From the NCBI RefSeq assembly GCF_900013425.1, contig NZ_FBXK01000005.1, positions 2,418,001 to 2,482,000 on the forward strand: a DNA stretch of 64,000 nt, read 5' to 3'. Source of the stretch: Sphingobium sp. Z007. GTDB lineage: Bacteria > Pseudomonadota > Alphaproteobacteria > Sphingomonadales > Sphingomonadaceae. The position numbers were made by a program, and so were the translations under genes. Position 1 is the stretch's first letter. Each line of letters starts with the position of its first letter. A model generated the notes under the pieces. It was not told the DNA's origin and made no database searches. It saw only the letters and a list, made by a program, of their open reading frames with translations. Shown here piece after piece: positions 16,837 through 25,627 of the stretch.

Positions 16837-18767
16837 TCGGCGTTACGAAACTATTGCTGCTGATTGCCGCGCTTTGTGGCTGTTCGCTGCGTGCCGACGC
16901 CCGCCACCCAGGCCTGCTGGTCGATCCGTTCGTGGGCACGCTGGGCGACTATGGTCAGCTCAGCCCGTCGGCGGTCGCGCCCTATGGCATGGTCCAACTT
17001 GGGCCAGACACGACGCCAGCGAACCATGCAGGCTATGATTATGCCGCCACCCATCTGACCGGATTTTCGCACACACGCGGCGTCGGTGTCGGCTGTGGCG
17101 GCGCTGGCGGCGACGTCAAGGTGACATTGGCCTATGGCGATGGCACCGCGCCGGAACCCATCGATAAGCGCCGCGAACGCGCGAACGCGGGCACATATAG
17201 CGTGCGCTATGGTCCCGGCATCGTCGCGGACATGACGGCTACGCGCGGCGCGGGCGATCTGCACTTCACCCTGCCGAAGAAGGGGCAGATCAGTGTTATC
17301 GTCGCGTTCGATCGTGGCTATTCCAAGCGTCTCACCGCCCGTTGGCAGGCGCAGGCGGACGGCGATCTGCGCGCCAGTTTCTCGGCGGGCACGGTCTGCG
17401 ATGCGGGTGCCTATCACCTGCACAGCGCGACGCGCCTGACGCATAACGGCAAATCCGTGACGGGAGTGTGGCAAGGCGATCCGACCAAGGCGGCGCACTT
17501 GACGCTACACGTTGCGTCGGGGGATGTTGTCGAGTTGCGCACCGGCCTCTCGTCGGTCGATCCGGCTGCTGCGGCGGCGGTGCGGGACAGCGAACTGGGC
17601 GGTCGTCCGTTCAAGGCCATTGCCGCACAAACGCTGGCCGACTGGAATCGGGAATTGTCCCGAATCAGCATCAGGGCGCCGAAGGACCAGCAGGCGCTGT
17701 TCTACACGTCGCTGTTTCGCGTCATGCAATCGCCGGTTGCGATTGCCGATCCTGACGGACGCTTTCGCGGCAGCGACGGTGTCATCGCGCGCCTTATGCC
17801 CGGCGACCAGCATTATACGAGTTGGGCGCTATGGGATAATTATCGCACCCAGATGCCGCTGCTGGCGCTGATCGATCCCCAGCGCGCCGGGCAGATCGCG
17901 CGCTCCATCGTCCGGCTGTACCAAAGTGGCAAGACGCGCTGGGCCACGCAGACCGAACCCTTCCTAACCGTGCGCACCGAACATGCCGGCATTGCGCTGC
18001 TTGATTTCCGGCGCAAAGGCATTGTTGATTTCGATGCCAAGGCTGCGTTGCGTGCGATGATGGCCGAGAGCGCGACATTGGCGCGCGCGACCCCGGACGA
18101 GCAGATCGAGGCGGCTTATGACGACTGGGCTGTCGCCGAACTCGCGTTCGATCTGGGCGAAACTGCCATTGCGCAGCAGTATCGGGCGAAGGCGCTCGCC
18201 TATCGGCCGATGTGGCTGGCTACGTTCCGCGATCTGGGCGCAGATGCCGATGTCGTGAAAGCGCGCGGCCTGTATCAGGGCACGCTGGCGCAATATCGCT
18301 GGGCACCGGTGTTCGACATGCCCTGGCTGGCGCTGACGCTGGGGCTGCGGTTCCGGCCGGAACTGGACCGGTTTTTCGCCGACAATCTATTCAATATGAC
18401 GAACCAGCCCGACATTCACGTCCCCTATCTCTTCGCGTGGGCCGGCGATCGGGCCGCGACTGACCGGATCGTGCGCCGTTATATCAATGACGCCGTCCCC
18501 CACCGATATGTCAATTCCGGTGTCCGGCCCCAGCCCTGGATCGGGCGCAGTTTTGCGCTGGCGCCACAGGGTTTTGCCGACGGCATGGATGACGACGCGG
18601 GGACCATGTCGGCCTGGTACATCTGGGCGACGCTCGGCCTCTATCCTATAACCCTCGGCGAACCGCGTTACGTCAAGACCACACCGCTGGCGCGCGGGCT
18701 CACAATCAATGGCAAGGCGCTGGGCGACATGCCGATCCATGCCGCACAGCAGGAGACCGCGCGATGA
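16833..18767 (+). CDS. GH92-family alpha-mannosidase, exported
   Basis: A 644-residue glycoside hydrolase of family 92, calcium-dependent exo-alpha-mannosidases. The opening LVDPFVGTLGDYGQLSPSAV and PYGMVQLGPDT match the family's NPFIGT and PG-MVQ-SPDT blocks. LWDNYRTQMPLLALIDP matches the conserved WDTFR region, and DDDAGTMSAWYIWATLGLYP matches the C-terminal block. That last block is GNEDCGQMSAW in well-studied members, so the Glu and Cys differ here. The N-terminus is hydrophobic with a possible lipobox (LCGC at residues 14-17), so it may be a lipoprotein. It overlaps YdcF and PI-PLC genes by four bases each. Confidence 0.87.
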   Translation: MIGVTKLLLLIAALCGCSLRADARHPGLLVDPFVGTLGDYGQLSPSAVAPYGMVQLGPDTTPANHAGYDYAATHLTGFSHTRGVGVGCGGAGGDVKVTLAYGDGTAPEPIDKRRERANAGTYSVRYGPGIVADMTATRGAGDLHFTLPKKGQISVIVAFDRGYSKRLTARWQAQADGDLRASFSAGTVCDAGAYHLHSATRLTHNGKSVTGVWQGDPTKAAHLTLHVASGDVVELRTGLSSVDPAAAAAVRDSELGGRPFKAIAAQTLADWNRELSRISIRAPKDQQALFYTSLFRVMQSPVAIADPDGRFRGSDGVIARLMPGDQHYTSWALWDNYRTQMPLLALIDPQRAGQIARSIVRLYQSGKTRWATQTEPFLTVRTEHAGIALLDFRRKGIVDFDAKAALRAMMAESATLARATPDEQIEAAYDDWAVAELAFDLGETAIAQQYRAKALAYRPMWLATFRDLGADADVVKARGLYQGTLAQYRWAPVFDMPWLALTLGLRFRPELDRFFADNLFNMTNQPDIHVPYLFAWAGDRAATDRIVRRYINDAVPHRYVNSGVRPQPWIGRSFALAPQGFADGMDDDAGTMSAWYIWATLGLYPITLGEPRYVKTTPLARGLTINGKALGDMPIHAAQQETAR

Positions 18768-19969
18768 ATCGATATGTTGTCGGCGGCTGCGCGGCTGCCC
18801 TGTTGTTTGCTGGCCTCGCCACCGCGCAGCCCACGTCGGACGGCAACGCGCTGCCGATCAACGCGATCCAGGTGGTGGGCACCCATAACAGCTATGCCCT
18901 GCCCGCCGACCCGCGTGCCATGGCGCTGATGTCGCCACGCCTGTCGGCGCTGATGGCAAAGACGATGGAGACATTATCCCCGGCCCAGCGCGCCCAGTTG
19001 GCCGACGAACATCCCGGCGGCCTGACCGACATGGCGACCAGCCTGGACTATGTGCAGACGCCGTTGGAAGCACAGTTGCGTGGCGGCGTCCGCAGCATCG
19101 AGATCGACCTGCAACCCGATCCCAAGGGTGGGGCCTATGCCGATCCACTGCCCTATCGGCTGTTGCGTGAACAGGGCGCGCGCAATCTCGCCCCGATCTA
19201 TCGCGACGAACTGGTCAGGCCGGGGCTGAAAGTGTTGCATGTCGCCGATCTGGACTTTCGCAGCCAATGCCCGACCTTCCGGTCCTGTCTGACATTGATG
19301 CGGCAATGGTCCGATTCCGAACCGAACCACAGCTCGGTCTTCGTCCTGCTGGAGCCCAAATTGTCAGGGCTTGACCGCGCTATCCCCGGCGCGACCGCCG
19401 TGCCACCCTTTGACAAGGCCGCGTTCGACGAGGTTGATGAGAGCATCCGCAGCATCCTGGGCAGCGCGAGGCTGTTCACGCCCGACGACCTGCGCGGCGA
19501 CATGCCGACGCTGGAGTCGGCTGCGCTGGCCAAACGCTGGCCCACATTGGCGCAGGCGCGGGGCAAATTCATCTTCCTGTTCCTGGTGCCGGGCATGAAC
19601 CTGTCGACATTTGGGCCATATCTCGACGGACGTCCGTCTCTGCAAGGACGCGTCGCCTTTGTGCAGGGGCGGGCAGGAATGGCGCATACCGCGTTCATGC
19701 TGTTCGACAATGCGCTTACCCGTGGCGCCGACATACGCGAGGCTGTTCGCCAGGGCTATCTGGTGCGGACCCGCGCCGACATCGACACAGTCGATGCGCG
19801 CAAGGATGCAGGCGCGCGCCGTGATGCGGCGCTGGCGAGCGGTGCCCAGATCATCTCCACCGATTATCTGAGCGCCCCCAATATCTATGGCAACGGCTAT
19901 CATCTTGCGCCGTTCGCGCTGGGGTGGCGATGTAACGCGCTTGTGGCACGCTGTATCGGCAAGAGATAA
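18764..19969 (+). CDS. Ca2+-dependent phosphoinositide-specific phospholipase C, exported
   Basis: A 401-residue secreted enzyme of the bacterial Ca-dependent PI-PLC (PI-PLC-C1) type. A signal peptide (about residues 1-21, cleavage LATAQ) precedes the catalytic VVGTHNSYAL with the putative catalytic His41. The second block VRSIEIDLQPD and a third, LHVADLDFRSQC, follow as in the family; the barrel closes with AQIISTDYLSAPN. Such enzymes cleave phosphatidylinositol or GPI anchors. It is the last gene of the operon; its four-base overlap with GH92 argues for co-translation. Together they could remove mannose and then the inositol-phosphate head group. Confidence 0.88.
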   Translation: MNRYVVGGCAAALLFAGLATAQPTSDGNALPINAIQVVGTHNSYALPADPRAMALMSPRLSALMAKTMETLSPAQRAQLADEHPGGLTDMATSLDYVQTPLEAQLRGGVRSIEIDLQPDPKGGAYADPLPYRLLREQGARNLAPIYRDELVRPGLKVLHVADLDFRSQCPTFRSCLTLMRQWSDSEPNHSSVFVLLEPKLSGLDRAIPGATAVPPFDKAAFDEVDESIRSILGSARLFTPDDLRGDMPTLESAALAKRWPTLAQARGKFIFLFLVPGMNLSTFGPYLDGRPSLQGRVAFVQGRAGMAHTAFMLFDNALTRGADIREAVRQGYLVRTRADIDTVDARKDAGARRDAALASGAQIISTDYLSAPNIYGNGYHLAPFALGWRCNALVARCIGKR

Positions 19970-20077
19970 AATGCCCGCTCTACGGCCGACCATCGCTCGA
20001 CAAGATTTACGTCGATCATGCAAATATCTGCCCGCGGTTTTTAGCATGGTGTCACCGAAAACAACGTGTCATTCTTC

Positions 20078-20195
20078 ATGCCAGCGCAGGCTGGCATCTC
20101 AGGCGAGCGCGCAAGACAGTCGAACGTGGTGCCTCTCTCAAGCCTGTCGCGCCACCGCCCCAGACCCTAGCGTGCGCTGGGGTGACGTAAAGGGG
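20078..20195. repeat. REP-like intergenic hairpin pair after the export operon
   Basis: ATGCCAGC (20078-20085) and GCTGGCAT (20090-20097) form a perfect 8-base stem with a 4-base loop. About 60 bases on, CCCCAG and CTGGGG form a second stem ending in GGTGACG. Such CCAGC/GCTGG units are scattered through sphingomonad intergenic regions. It may stabilise or end the operon transcript. Confidence 0.5.
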
Positions 20196-20233
20196 ATAGC
20201 GACTTGAGACGGCGTCGCACACCCAGGTTGATG

Positions 20234-20892
20234 TGACGTGCTCGCCTGAAATGTGACCGATTTTAAGTAGAGTCCGACGCGAGGGATTCGGACGAAGATG
20301 AAGCGCAGCAGGTTGGAGCGAAGAGCAGATCATCGCGATGTTGAAGGAGCAGGAGGCCGGAATGGCGACGGCGGATGTGCGCCGCCGCCACGGGATCAGC
20401 TCCGCGACGACGTTTTACAAGTGGAAGTCGAAGTATGGCGGATTGGAGGTGTCCGAGGCCCGGCGCCTGCGCACGCTTGAGGAAGAGAACGGCAGGCTGA
20501 AGAAGCTGCTGGCCGAAACCATGCTCGACAAGGTGGTGCTGAAGGATGTGGCATCAAAAAAATGGTAACGCCCGGCGCTAAGCGGGATGCCGTCGCCCAT
20601 GCCCGTTAGCATCACGGCTTGAGCGAGCGCCGGGCGTGCAACCTGGTTGGCGTGAGCCGACGGGTGATCCGGTATCGATCGTCGCGGCCAGACGATGACC
20701 GCTGCGGCAACGGCTGCGCGAGTTGGCGGCCGAGCGTCGCCGGTTCGGCTACCGGCGCCTCGGCTATCTGTTGGCTCGCGAGGGAATGACGCCCAACCAC
20801 AAGAAGCTGCTGCGGGTCTATCGGGAGGAGAATCTGCGGGTCCGACGCCGGGGTGGTCGCAAGCGCGCCTTGGGCGCGCGGGCGCCGATGGT
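20234..20892 (+). mobile_element. IS3-family (IS407-type) insertion sequence remnant
   Basis: A left end beginning TGACGTGCTCGCCTG is followed by a damaged orfA from ATG 20298. A one-base shift near 20318 is needed to recover EEQIIAMLKEQEAG. The HTH then reads VRRRHGISSATTFYKWK with one extra Thr codon, followed by the leucine-zipper ARRLRTLEEENGRLKKLLAE. The orfA/orfB slippage site is A7 at 20556-20562. OrfB starts KKMVTPGAKRDAVAHAR, is stopped by TAG near 20605, shifts frame near 20700, and continues LRELAAERRRFGYRRLGYLL to RKRALGARAPM. All of the DDE catalytic domain and the right end are missing, cut off at about 20892. Confidence 0.8.
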
Positions 20893-21224
20893 CAGCGGAC
20901 AGACCGGAATTGCGAGAAAAAACTGGCACCGAATGTCTCATAAGTGCCGTCCTGAAGCAGGACGTAGCGGCGCTGGTTAGCCGGGATGGCGAGTGCGATC
21001 TTTCTATCCCTGCCTGCAGCTTTGATCGGGCCCGCGCCGACTTTCTGGTCGTCGGCATCAAGGACGCTGTTCTGGCTGATCCAGATCGCCACCGGGTTGG
21101 TGTCGCCCCGATCCAGCATGACGGTGGCCGCATCGGAACGGCTAAGGATCGCCGCTTCCCGTCCAAAGGCGGGGCCGGCGGCCGAAGCTGCCAGGAGCAG
21201 CGCGGTGACAAGAGTGATACGCAT
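20892..21224 (-). pseudogene. Secreted protein, 3'-truncated
   Basis: Starts at ATG 21224 with a clear signal peptide (MRITLVTALLLAASAAGPAFG) and about 85 mature residues such as NPVAIWISQNSVLDADDQKV and IALAIPANQRRYVLLQDG. The frame then runs into the IS3 remnant and stops. The mature part resembles the beta-sandwich N-terminal domain of some secreted sphingomonad tyrosine-phosphatase-like proteins; that match is from memory and weak. It lies 15 bases after the end of a TonB receptor fragment on the same strand, so both once formed an operon. Confidence 0.5.
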
Positions 21225-21238
21225 TGGTTCGATCTCCG

Positions 21239-21540
21239 TCAAAAGCTGAAGCGAACGCCGAACAAGTAGCGCGACCCGATTTGCTCGACTTCGGTCGGCG
21301 TCGCGGTCGTACCCTGATAGGCGATATATTTTTCATCGGTCAGGTTCGCGAGATCCGCGAACAGCGTCAGGTTTTCATTGAGTGCGTAGCGCAGCGACAC
21401 GTCGAGATTTTCATAGCCCTTGCGATACTCGCCGCTGCCAAAGCCGCCCAATGTATCGAGCCAATTTGACCGCCACTGATAGCTGCGCGCGCAGGCGCGA
21501 AACGGCTTTGATATAGAGACCGCCATAACCCACCTGCGGC
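21239..21540 (-). pseudogene. TonB-dependent receptor, C-terminal fragment
   Basis: The final residues (YENLDVSLRYALNENLTLFA, then LANLTDEKYIAYQG and GSRYLFGVRFSF) are the last strands of a TonB-dependent receptor, ending in the terminal Phe. About 25 codons upstream the frame shifts (QPQVGYGGLYIKAVS is in another frame). All of the plug and most of the barrel are absent; homology stops near 21540 where an opposite-strand transporter fragment begins. Confidence 0.75.
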
Positions 21541-22454
21541 TGGGCGCTGGAACTGTCGGCCGACAAGCATCAGCGCACTCGCATCATGGGGGCCAAAATA
21601 TGGTTCGGATTATTGGGTTCACTAGGGCTACTGGGGGTTATGGCGCTAATGGAACGCGGTTTTGCCGTTCCTCGCGACAGCCAGATGGCAGTGCTGGGCT
21701 GGGCCATCGCCTTGCTGGCACCCATCACCGTCGTGGCCGTGATCCTTCTGTTCAAAGAACCCGCCGACCTCACCACGCCGTCGAAGGCCGGCAACCCATT
21801 GCTGCTGCTTCTGTCGATCCTTGGCAATCGGTCGATGCGTACGATCCTGGCGTTGTATGTGCTGACCGGCATCATGGATGCAGCAACGGCTTCCTGTTCC
21901 TGGCCGAGGACGCATTGGGATTGAACAGTTGGGGTGCCGCGTTGCTGCTGATCCAGCCCATGCTTGCTCTGGCGACGTTGTCGATCTGGAGCCGGGTCAG
22001 CGCCCGGATCGGCAGAAAGCCGACTTTGATGATCGCCTATGGCTGGCAGGGACTGACCGCGCCGCTGCTCTTTTATATCCCGGAAGGTCAGCCTGTTACG
22101 TTTGCCGCCTTCCTTGCCGTCCGCGCATTGGGATGGGGAGTCGACTATATGCTGTTGCGCGCGATGGTCGCTGATCTTGCTGACGACCAGTTGCAGGATA
22201 TGGGGCGGCTAGGCGGCGTCTATTACGGTATGAGTAGTGTAACGCTTAAAATCGCCATGGGCGTGGGTGGCGGGGGCGCATTATGGCTGATGAAAATCAT
22301 GATCGGCCCATCAGGCATAGCATCCGCCGACGCGGTCCGCCTCGCTTATGCTTTGCCCGCTACGATCCTCGGCCCCATCGCGATTTTGCTCCTCATCATG
22401 CATGTACGCGGATTTGCCGATCGGCAGCAGTCATTCATAGGGAAATTCGCCTGA
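21541..22454 (+). pseudogene. MFS sugar-type (GPH) transporter, 5'-truncated and frameshifted
   Basis: From 21541 the frame reads ALELSADKHQRTRIMGAK, the conserved cytoplasmic loop of glycoside-pentoside-hexuronide transporters, then hydrophobic helices. Near 21885 one base appears lost: IMDA continues in another frame as SNGFLFLAEDALGLNSWGAA. That frame then runs through further helices (for example RALGWGVDYMLLRAMVADLA and GVYYGMSSVTLKIAMG) to a stop at 22454. About 300 of an expected 450 residues remain and no start codon fits. The gene cannot make a working carrier. Confidence 0.78.
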
Positions 22455-22903
22455 AAACTCCCGCCCATAGGATTATTTTTTCACCGTCAGTCTATTATTG
22501 AGGGCTATGCCGGCGTCTCGTCCGTCCGCTGTTGGCCCGCTTTCGCAGGGAGCGCCGAGAAACAGACGGTCGGCGGCTAGGAGCTGAAAAGTATGGGTTG
22601 AGTGTCCGCAAAATATCGAATCGCGACCCGCCGCCTTGTCGACGCCGCTTGAAACGGGAACGCCCGCCCCTGAAGGCCCAGCGACATGACATAGGTGCCG
22701 CCAACGGAATGGACCTTCAATCCGTTACCCATTCGCGTGATCCGCATCCTGTCCTCCCCGATGACGATTTCAGAAGCGTCTCACGAAATAGGCCGCGCGT
22801 GCGACGATAATTTGGGCAGGGCTGGAAGCATCGGCTATTAGTCGGTTGGAAATCGTACATGTCATTGCATTAGCGGCGTCTCCAGCGGGTAACCTAGATG
22901 CCG
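22455..22903. other. Intergenic stretch without recognised gene
   Basis: About 450 bases between the transporter remnant and the end of the histidine kinase gene. Arg/Pro-rich frames exist on both strands, as expected from GC-rich noncoding DNA, but none has a domain or a good ribosome binding site. No terminator-like hairpin was recognised. Confidence 0.45.
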
Positions 22904-23989
22904 TCACGCCTTCGGCGCGGCGTCTTTCCTTGCGAAATGAATGTCCACGCGCATTCCCGTTCCCGCACCGGACGTCACCGTCCAGTCCGCCTTCGCATTT
23001 TGACGCAGGGATTGGGCGATCACGGCGCCCAGCTTGCCGGCTTTTGGCCAGGTCGTCCCTTCGGCCAAACCTACGCCGTCGTCGGCAACGGTAACGCGAC
23101 ATCCCGTATGATCCACCAGGCTATGCAAGGTGATGGCGCCCCCTTCACCGTCGGGAAAGGCGTGTTTGAGAGAATTGGTCAGCAATTCGTTGACAACCAG
23201 TCCCGCAGGCATGGCTACGTCCAAGGCGACCGGCCAGGTGTCGATTTTCAAATCCAGCCGGATGCCTTCGGGCGCATGCGCCTGCATGACCGAAGAGGCG
23301 ATCTGGCTCAGATATATGCCAAGGTCGATCGTATCGCCCTGCCCTTCGCTCGAAAGCGAGCGATACAGCAGCGCCAGCGAATTGATCCGGCCCGCAAGAC
23401 GATCGAACCGCTCGCCTGTTTCCTGATCGGAAACATTGCGCGCTTCCATCCGAATGAGCGCCGTAATCATCTGGAGGTTATTCTTTACCCGGTGCTGCAG
23501 TTCGAACAGCAATGTGTCCTTTTCCCGAAGAGACTGGCGCACCGCTTCGTCGTCTTCGCGAAGGCGCTGGCCGGTCCTGGCAAGCGCGACCAGCCGGAAC
23601 AGCGGCTCGCCTTGATCGTCTTCGATCGTGTTCGACCAGGCATCGACATGGATCGTCTCTCCGTCGAGGGTAATCGAGAAGGTGCCGATATATTCCTCAT
23701 CGCCCTCTACCGCATCGCTGAGCCGCCGGTTGTCATCTGGCGCAGAGGCGACGCCGGGCAAGGCTTGCCAACTCATGCCTTCCAATTCTGCGGCAGGCTG
23801 CCCGGTCAGCCGTTCGAACTCAAGATTGGCGTAGGTGATCCGCTCTGAGGGCAACAGTTCGGAGACCGCGATCGCGACGGGCATGTGATCGAGAAACTGC
23901 TTGAAGCGGTCACTCTCCAGCGCATCGGCCAGTCCTGGCGTATCGAGCAATCGCCCGACCTGCGCCGTTCCATCTTCCATATTATCCAA
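22904..23989 (-). CDS. PAS-domain HisKA_2/HWE-type sensor histidine kinase
   Basis: A 361-residue soluble kinase. Residues about 27-140 form a PAS domain (MPVAIAVSELLPSERITYAN), followed by a helix carrying the phospho-acceptor His166 in LFELQHRVKNNLQMI, the hallmark of HisKA_2 kinases. The ATPase domain shows VVNELLTNSLKHAFPDGEGG (N-box) and VADDGVGL (G1). The start is a TTG at 23989: AAAGGAG lies seven bases upstream of it, while the ATG at 23980 would be too far. Kinases of this type often feed the general stress response (PhyR), but no phyR, nepR or ecfG is present. A receiver-domain remnant lies just upstream. Confidence 0.9.
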   Translation of the reverse strand: MDNMEDGTAQVGRLLDTPGLADALESDRFKQFLDHMPVAIAVSELLPSERITYANLEFERLTGQPAAELEGMSWQALPGVASAPDDNRRLSDAVEGDEEYIGTFSITLDGETIHVDAWSNTIEDDQGEPLFRLVALARTGQRLREDDEAVRQSLREKDTLLFELQHRVKNNLQMITALIRMEARNVSDQETGERFDRLAGRINSLALLYRSLSSEGQGDTIDLGIYLSQIASSVMQAHAPEGIRLDLKIDTWPVALDVAMPAGLVVNELLTNSLKHAFPDGEGGAITLHSLVDHTGCRVTVADDGVGLAEGTTWPKAGKLGAVIAQSLRQNAKADWTVTSGAGTGMRVDIHFARKDAAPKA

Positions 23990-24009
23990 TAGCGCACTCC
24001 TTTGCCGCC

Positions 24010-24155
24010 ATTTAGCATGAAAGAAAGCAAGAAAGCAGCGAATTGTGGGTCGATCAGGGGTGCCTGGCGATCAAGCATCTCACGCACTTCGCCGCACGGC
24101 GCCATGACATTGAAGGGCTTGGTGATGACCTCCATGCCCGCATCGCGGGCCGTTT
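24010..24155 (-). pseudogene. Response-regulator receiver domain remnant
   Basis: On the reverse strand the peptide TARDAGMEVITKPFNVMAP is followed by GEVREMLDRQAP. This is the end of a CheY-like receiver domain: the KPF motif with the invariant Lys and the last helix. No phospho-acceptor Asp region can be followed upstream in any frame and the frame breaks near 24155. It precedes the histidine kinase gene and may be its former partner. Confidence 0.4.
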
Positions 24156-24339
24156 TCTACGAGAACGCCGGGTTGCGGCGGACGGTCCAGCCGCCAGGTC
24201 AGCGGGCGCAAAAAGCTTCGACAATGTTCGAATGGTTGAGATCTCCAATTCTGAAATTGGCCGACCTGTCTTATCGTTACGCCCGCACTATATGGGACTA
24301 TAATAACGCTGGTCCGGCCCATGTCCCATCGGAGGCTTC

Positions 24340-25461
24340 ATCATCTTTCACCTCGTTTTTGCCGTCCCCAGCCTGATCGTCATCGCCCGCTGGCTCTGGC
24401 CGCTGTCATTACCTTTTTGGGGTAAGGGCGCGATAGCCCTGCTGTTCCTGTTCATATCGCAATATCATCTGTGGAGCCGTCTTTCCTCAGGATCGGTGTT
24501 CGCGCCCGAATTCCCACGCGCGATTGTCATCCTGTTCAATTGGGGGTTTGGCTTTATAGTTATCGTGGCCGTTGCCCAGATCCTGCTGGATGCCGGAACT
24601 ATGATGTCGTCGCTCCTGCGACCAGAAGGCGTAAATGTCGGGGACGGCGTACGATATGCCTTGGCCGGTGGCGCAAGCATTCTTGCTGTTGTCGCCGTCG
24701 CCAACGCCATCCGTGTGCCACCGATCAAAGATGTCGAAGTGGAAATAGCGGGGCTACCCAAGCCATTCGATGGATACCGGCTGCTTCAGCTGACCGACAT
24801 CCACATAAGCCGTTTGTTCCCACAAGACTGGGCGCAGGCGATGGTTGAGCGCGCCAACGCGTCGGGGGCGGACCTTATGGTCATCACCGGAGACTTCATT
24901 GACGGATCGGTCGCAATGCGGCGTAACGATGTCGCGCCTCTGGGTGACTTGCACGCGCCTGGTGGCGTCTATGCCATCCCCGGCAATCACGAATATTTCT
25001 TCGATTATGCAGGGTGGATACGACACCTGACCGGCTTGGGAATAGTCATGCTCCGCAATGAACACGCGATCCTGAACCGAGACACGTCCCAGCTCATCCT
25101 TGCGGGCGTCACGGATTTGTCTGCGCCTGCCCACGGCCAGGCCGGACCAGATCTTGCCGCCGCGTTGGCCGGTTCCCCGTCCGGTTTACCGGTCATCCTT
25201 CTGGACCATGAACCGCGCAATGCCAGGAAGGCGGCGGCACAAGGAGTGGCGCTTCAGCTTTCGGGCCATACGCACGGCGGTATGATCATCGGCCTCGACC
25301 ATTTGGTCGCGCGAGGCAATGCTGGTTTCGTATCAGGTCGCTACGATGTGGCCGGCATGACGCTCTACGTCAGCAATGGCACGGCGTTATGGCCTGGCTT
25401 TGCGCTGCGCCTGGGCAGGCCGTCCGAGCTGACTCGCATAACCCTTCGAACGAAGGATTAG
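24340..25461 (+). CDS. Membrane-anchored metallophosphoesterase (YkuE type)
   Basis: A calcineurin-like phosphoesterase with N-terminal membrane helices. The metal-site motifs are LTDIHIS, ITGDFIDG, PGNHEYF and SGHTHGGM, in the normal order. The first usual start codon is GTG 24496, but the frame is open and clearly coding upstream: IIFHLVFAVPSLIVIARWLW is a membrane helix, with a second helix and HLWSRLSSGS after it. A GGAGG site lies at 24331-24335, just before two ATC codons at 24340 and 24343. The natural start is therefore probably ATC, or an ATG was lost. From GTG 24496 the protein would be 321 residues with two helices. Confidence 0.85.
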   Translation: MIFHLVFAVPSLIVIARWLWPLSLPFWGKGAIALLFLFISQYHLWSRLSSGSVFAPEFPRAIVILFNWGFGFIVIVAVAQILLDAGTMMSSLLRPEGVNVGDGVRYALAGGASILAVVAVANAIRVPPIKDVEVEIAGLPKPFDGYRLLQLTDIHISRLFPQDWAQAMVERANASGADLMVITGDFIDGSVAMRRNDVAPLGDLHAPGGVYAIPGNHEYFFDYAGWIRHLTGLGIVMLRNEHAILNRDTSQLILAGVTDLSAPAHGQAGPDLAAALAGSPSGLPVILLDHEPRNARKAAAQGVALQLSGHTHGGMIIGLDHLVARGNAGFVSGRYDVAGMTLYVSNGTALWPGFALRLGRPSELTRITLRTKD

Positions 25462-25627
25462 CATCAACGACCCCGTCACCGCCATTCCGCGCGCAAATTT
25501 TGTCGTCCAATGTCCGAGGGGCCGTTATCGGCCGCCTCCTTACGGCTGGGACAGGTGAGCACGCGTCGATCCCAAGCCGATCTGTTGAGATCAGCCATCA
25601 CCATATTCTGTTTTTACGCTTTGTTCG

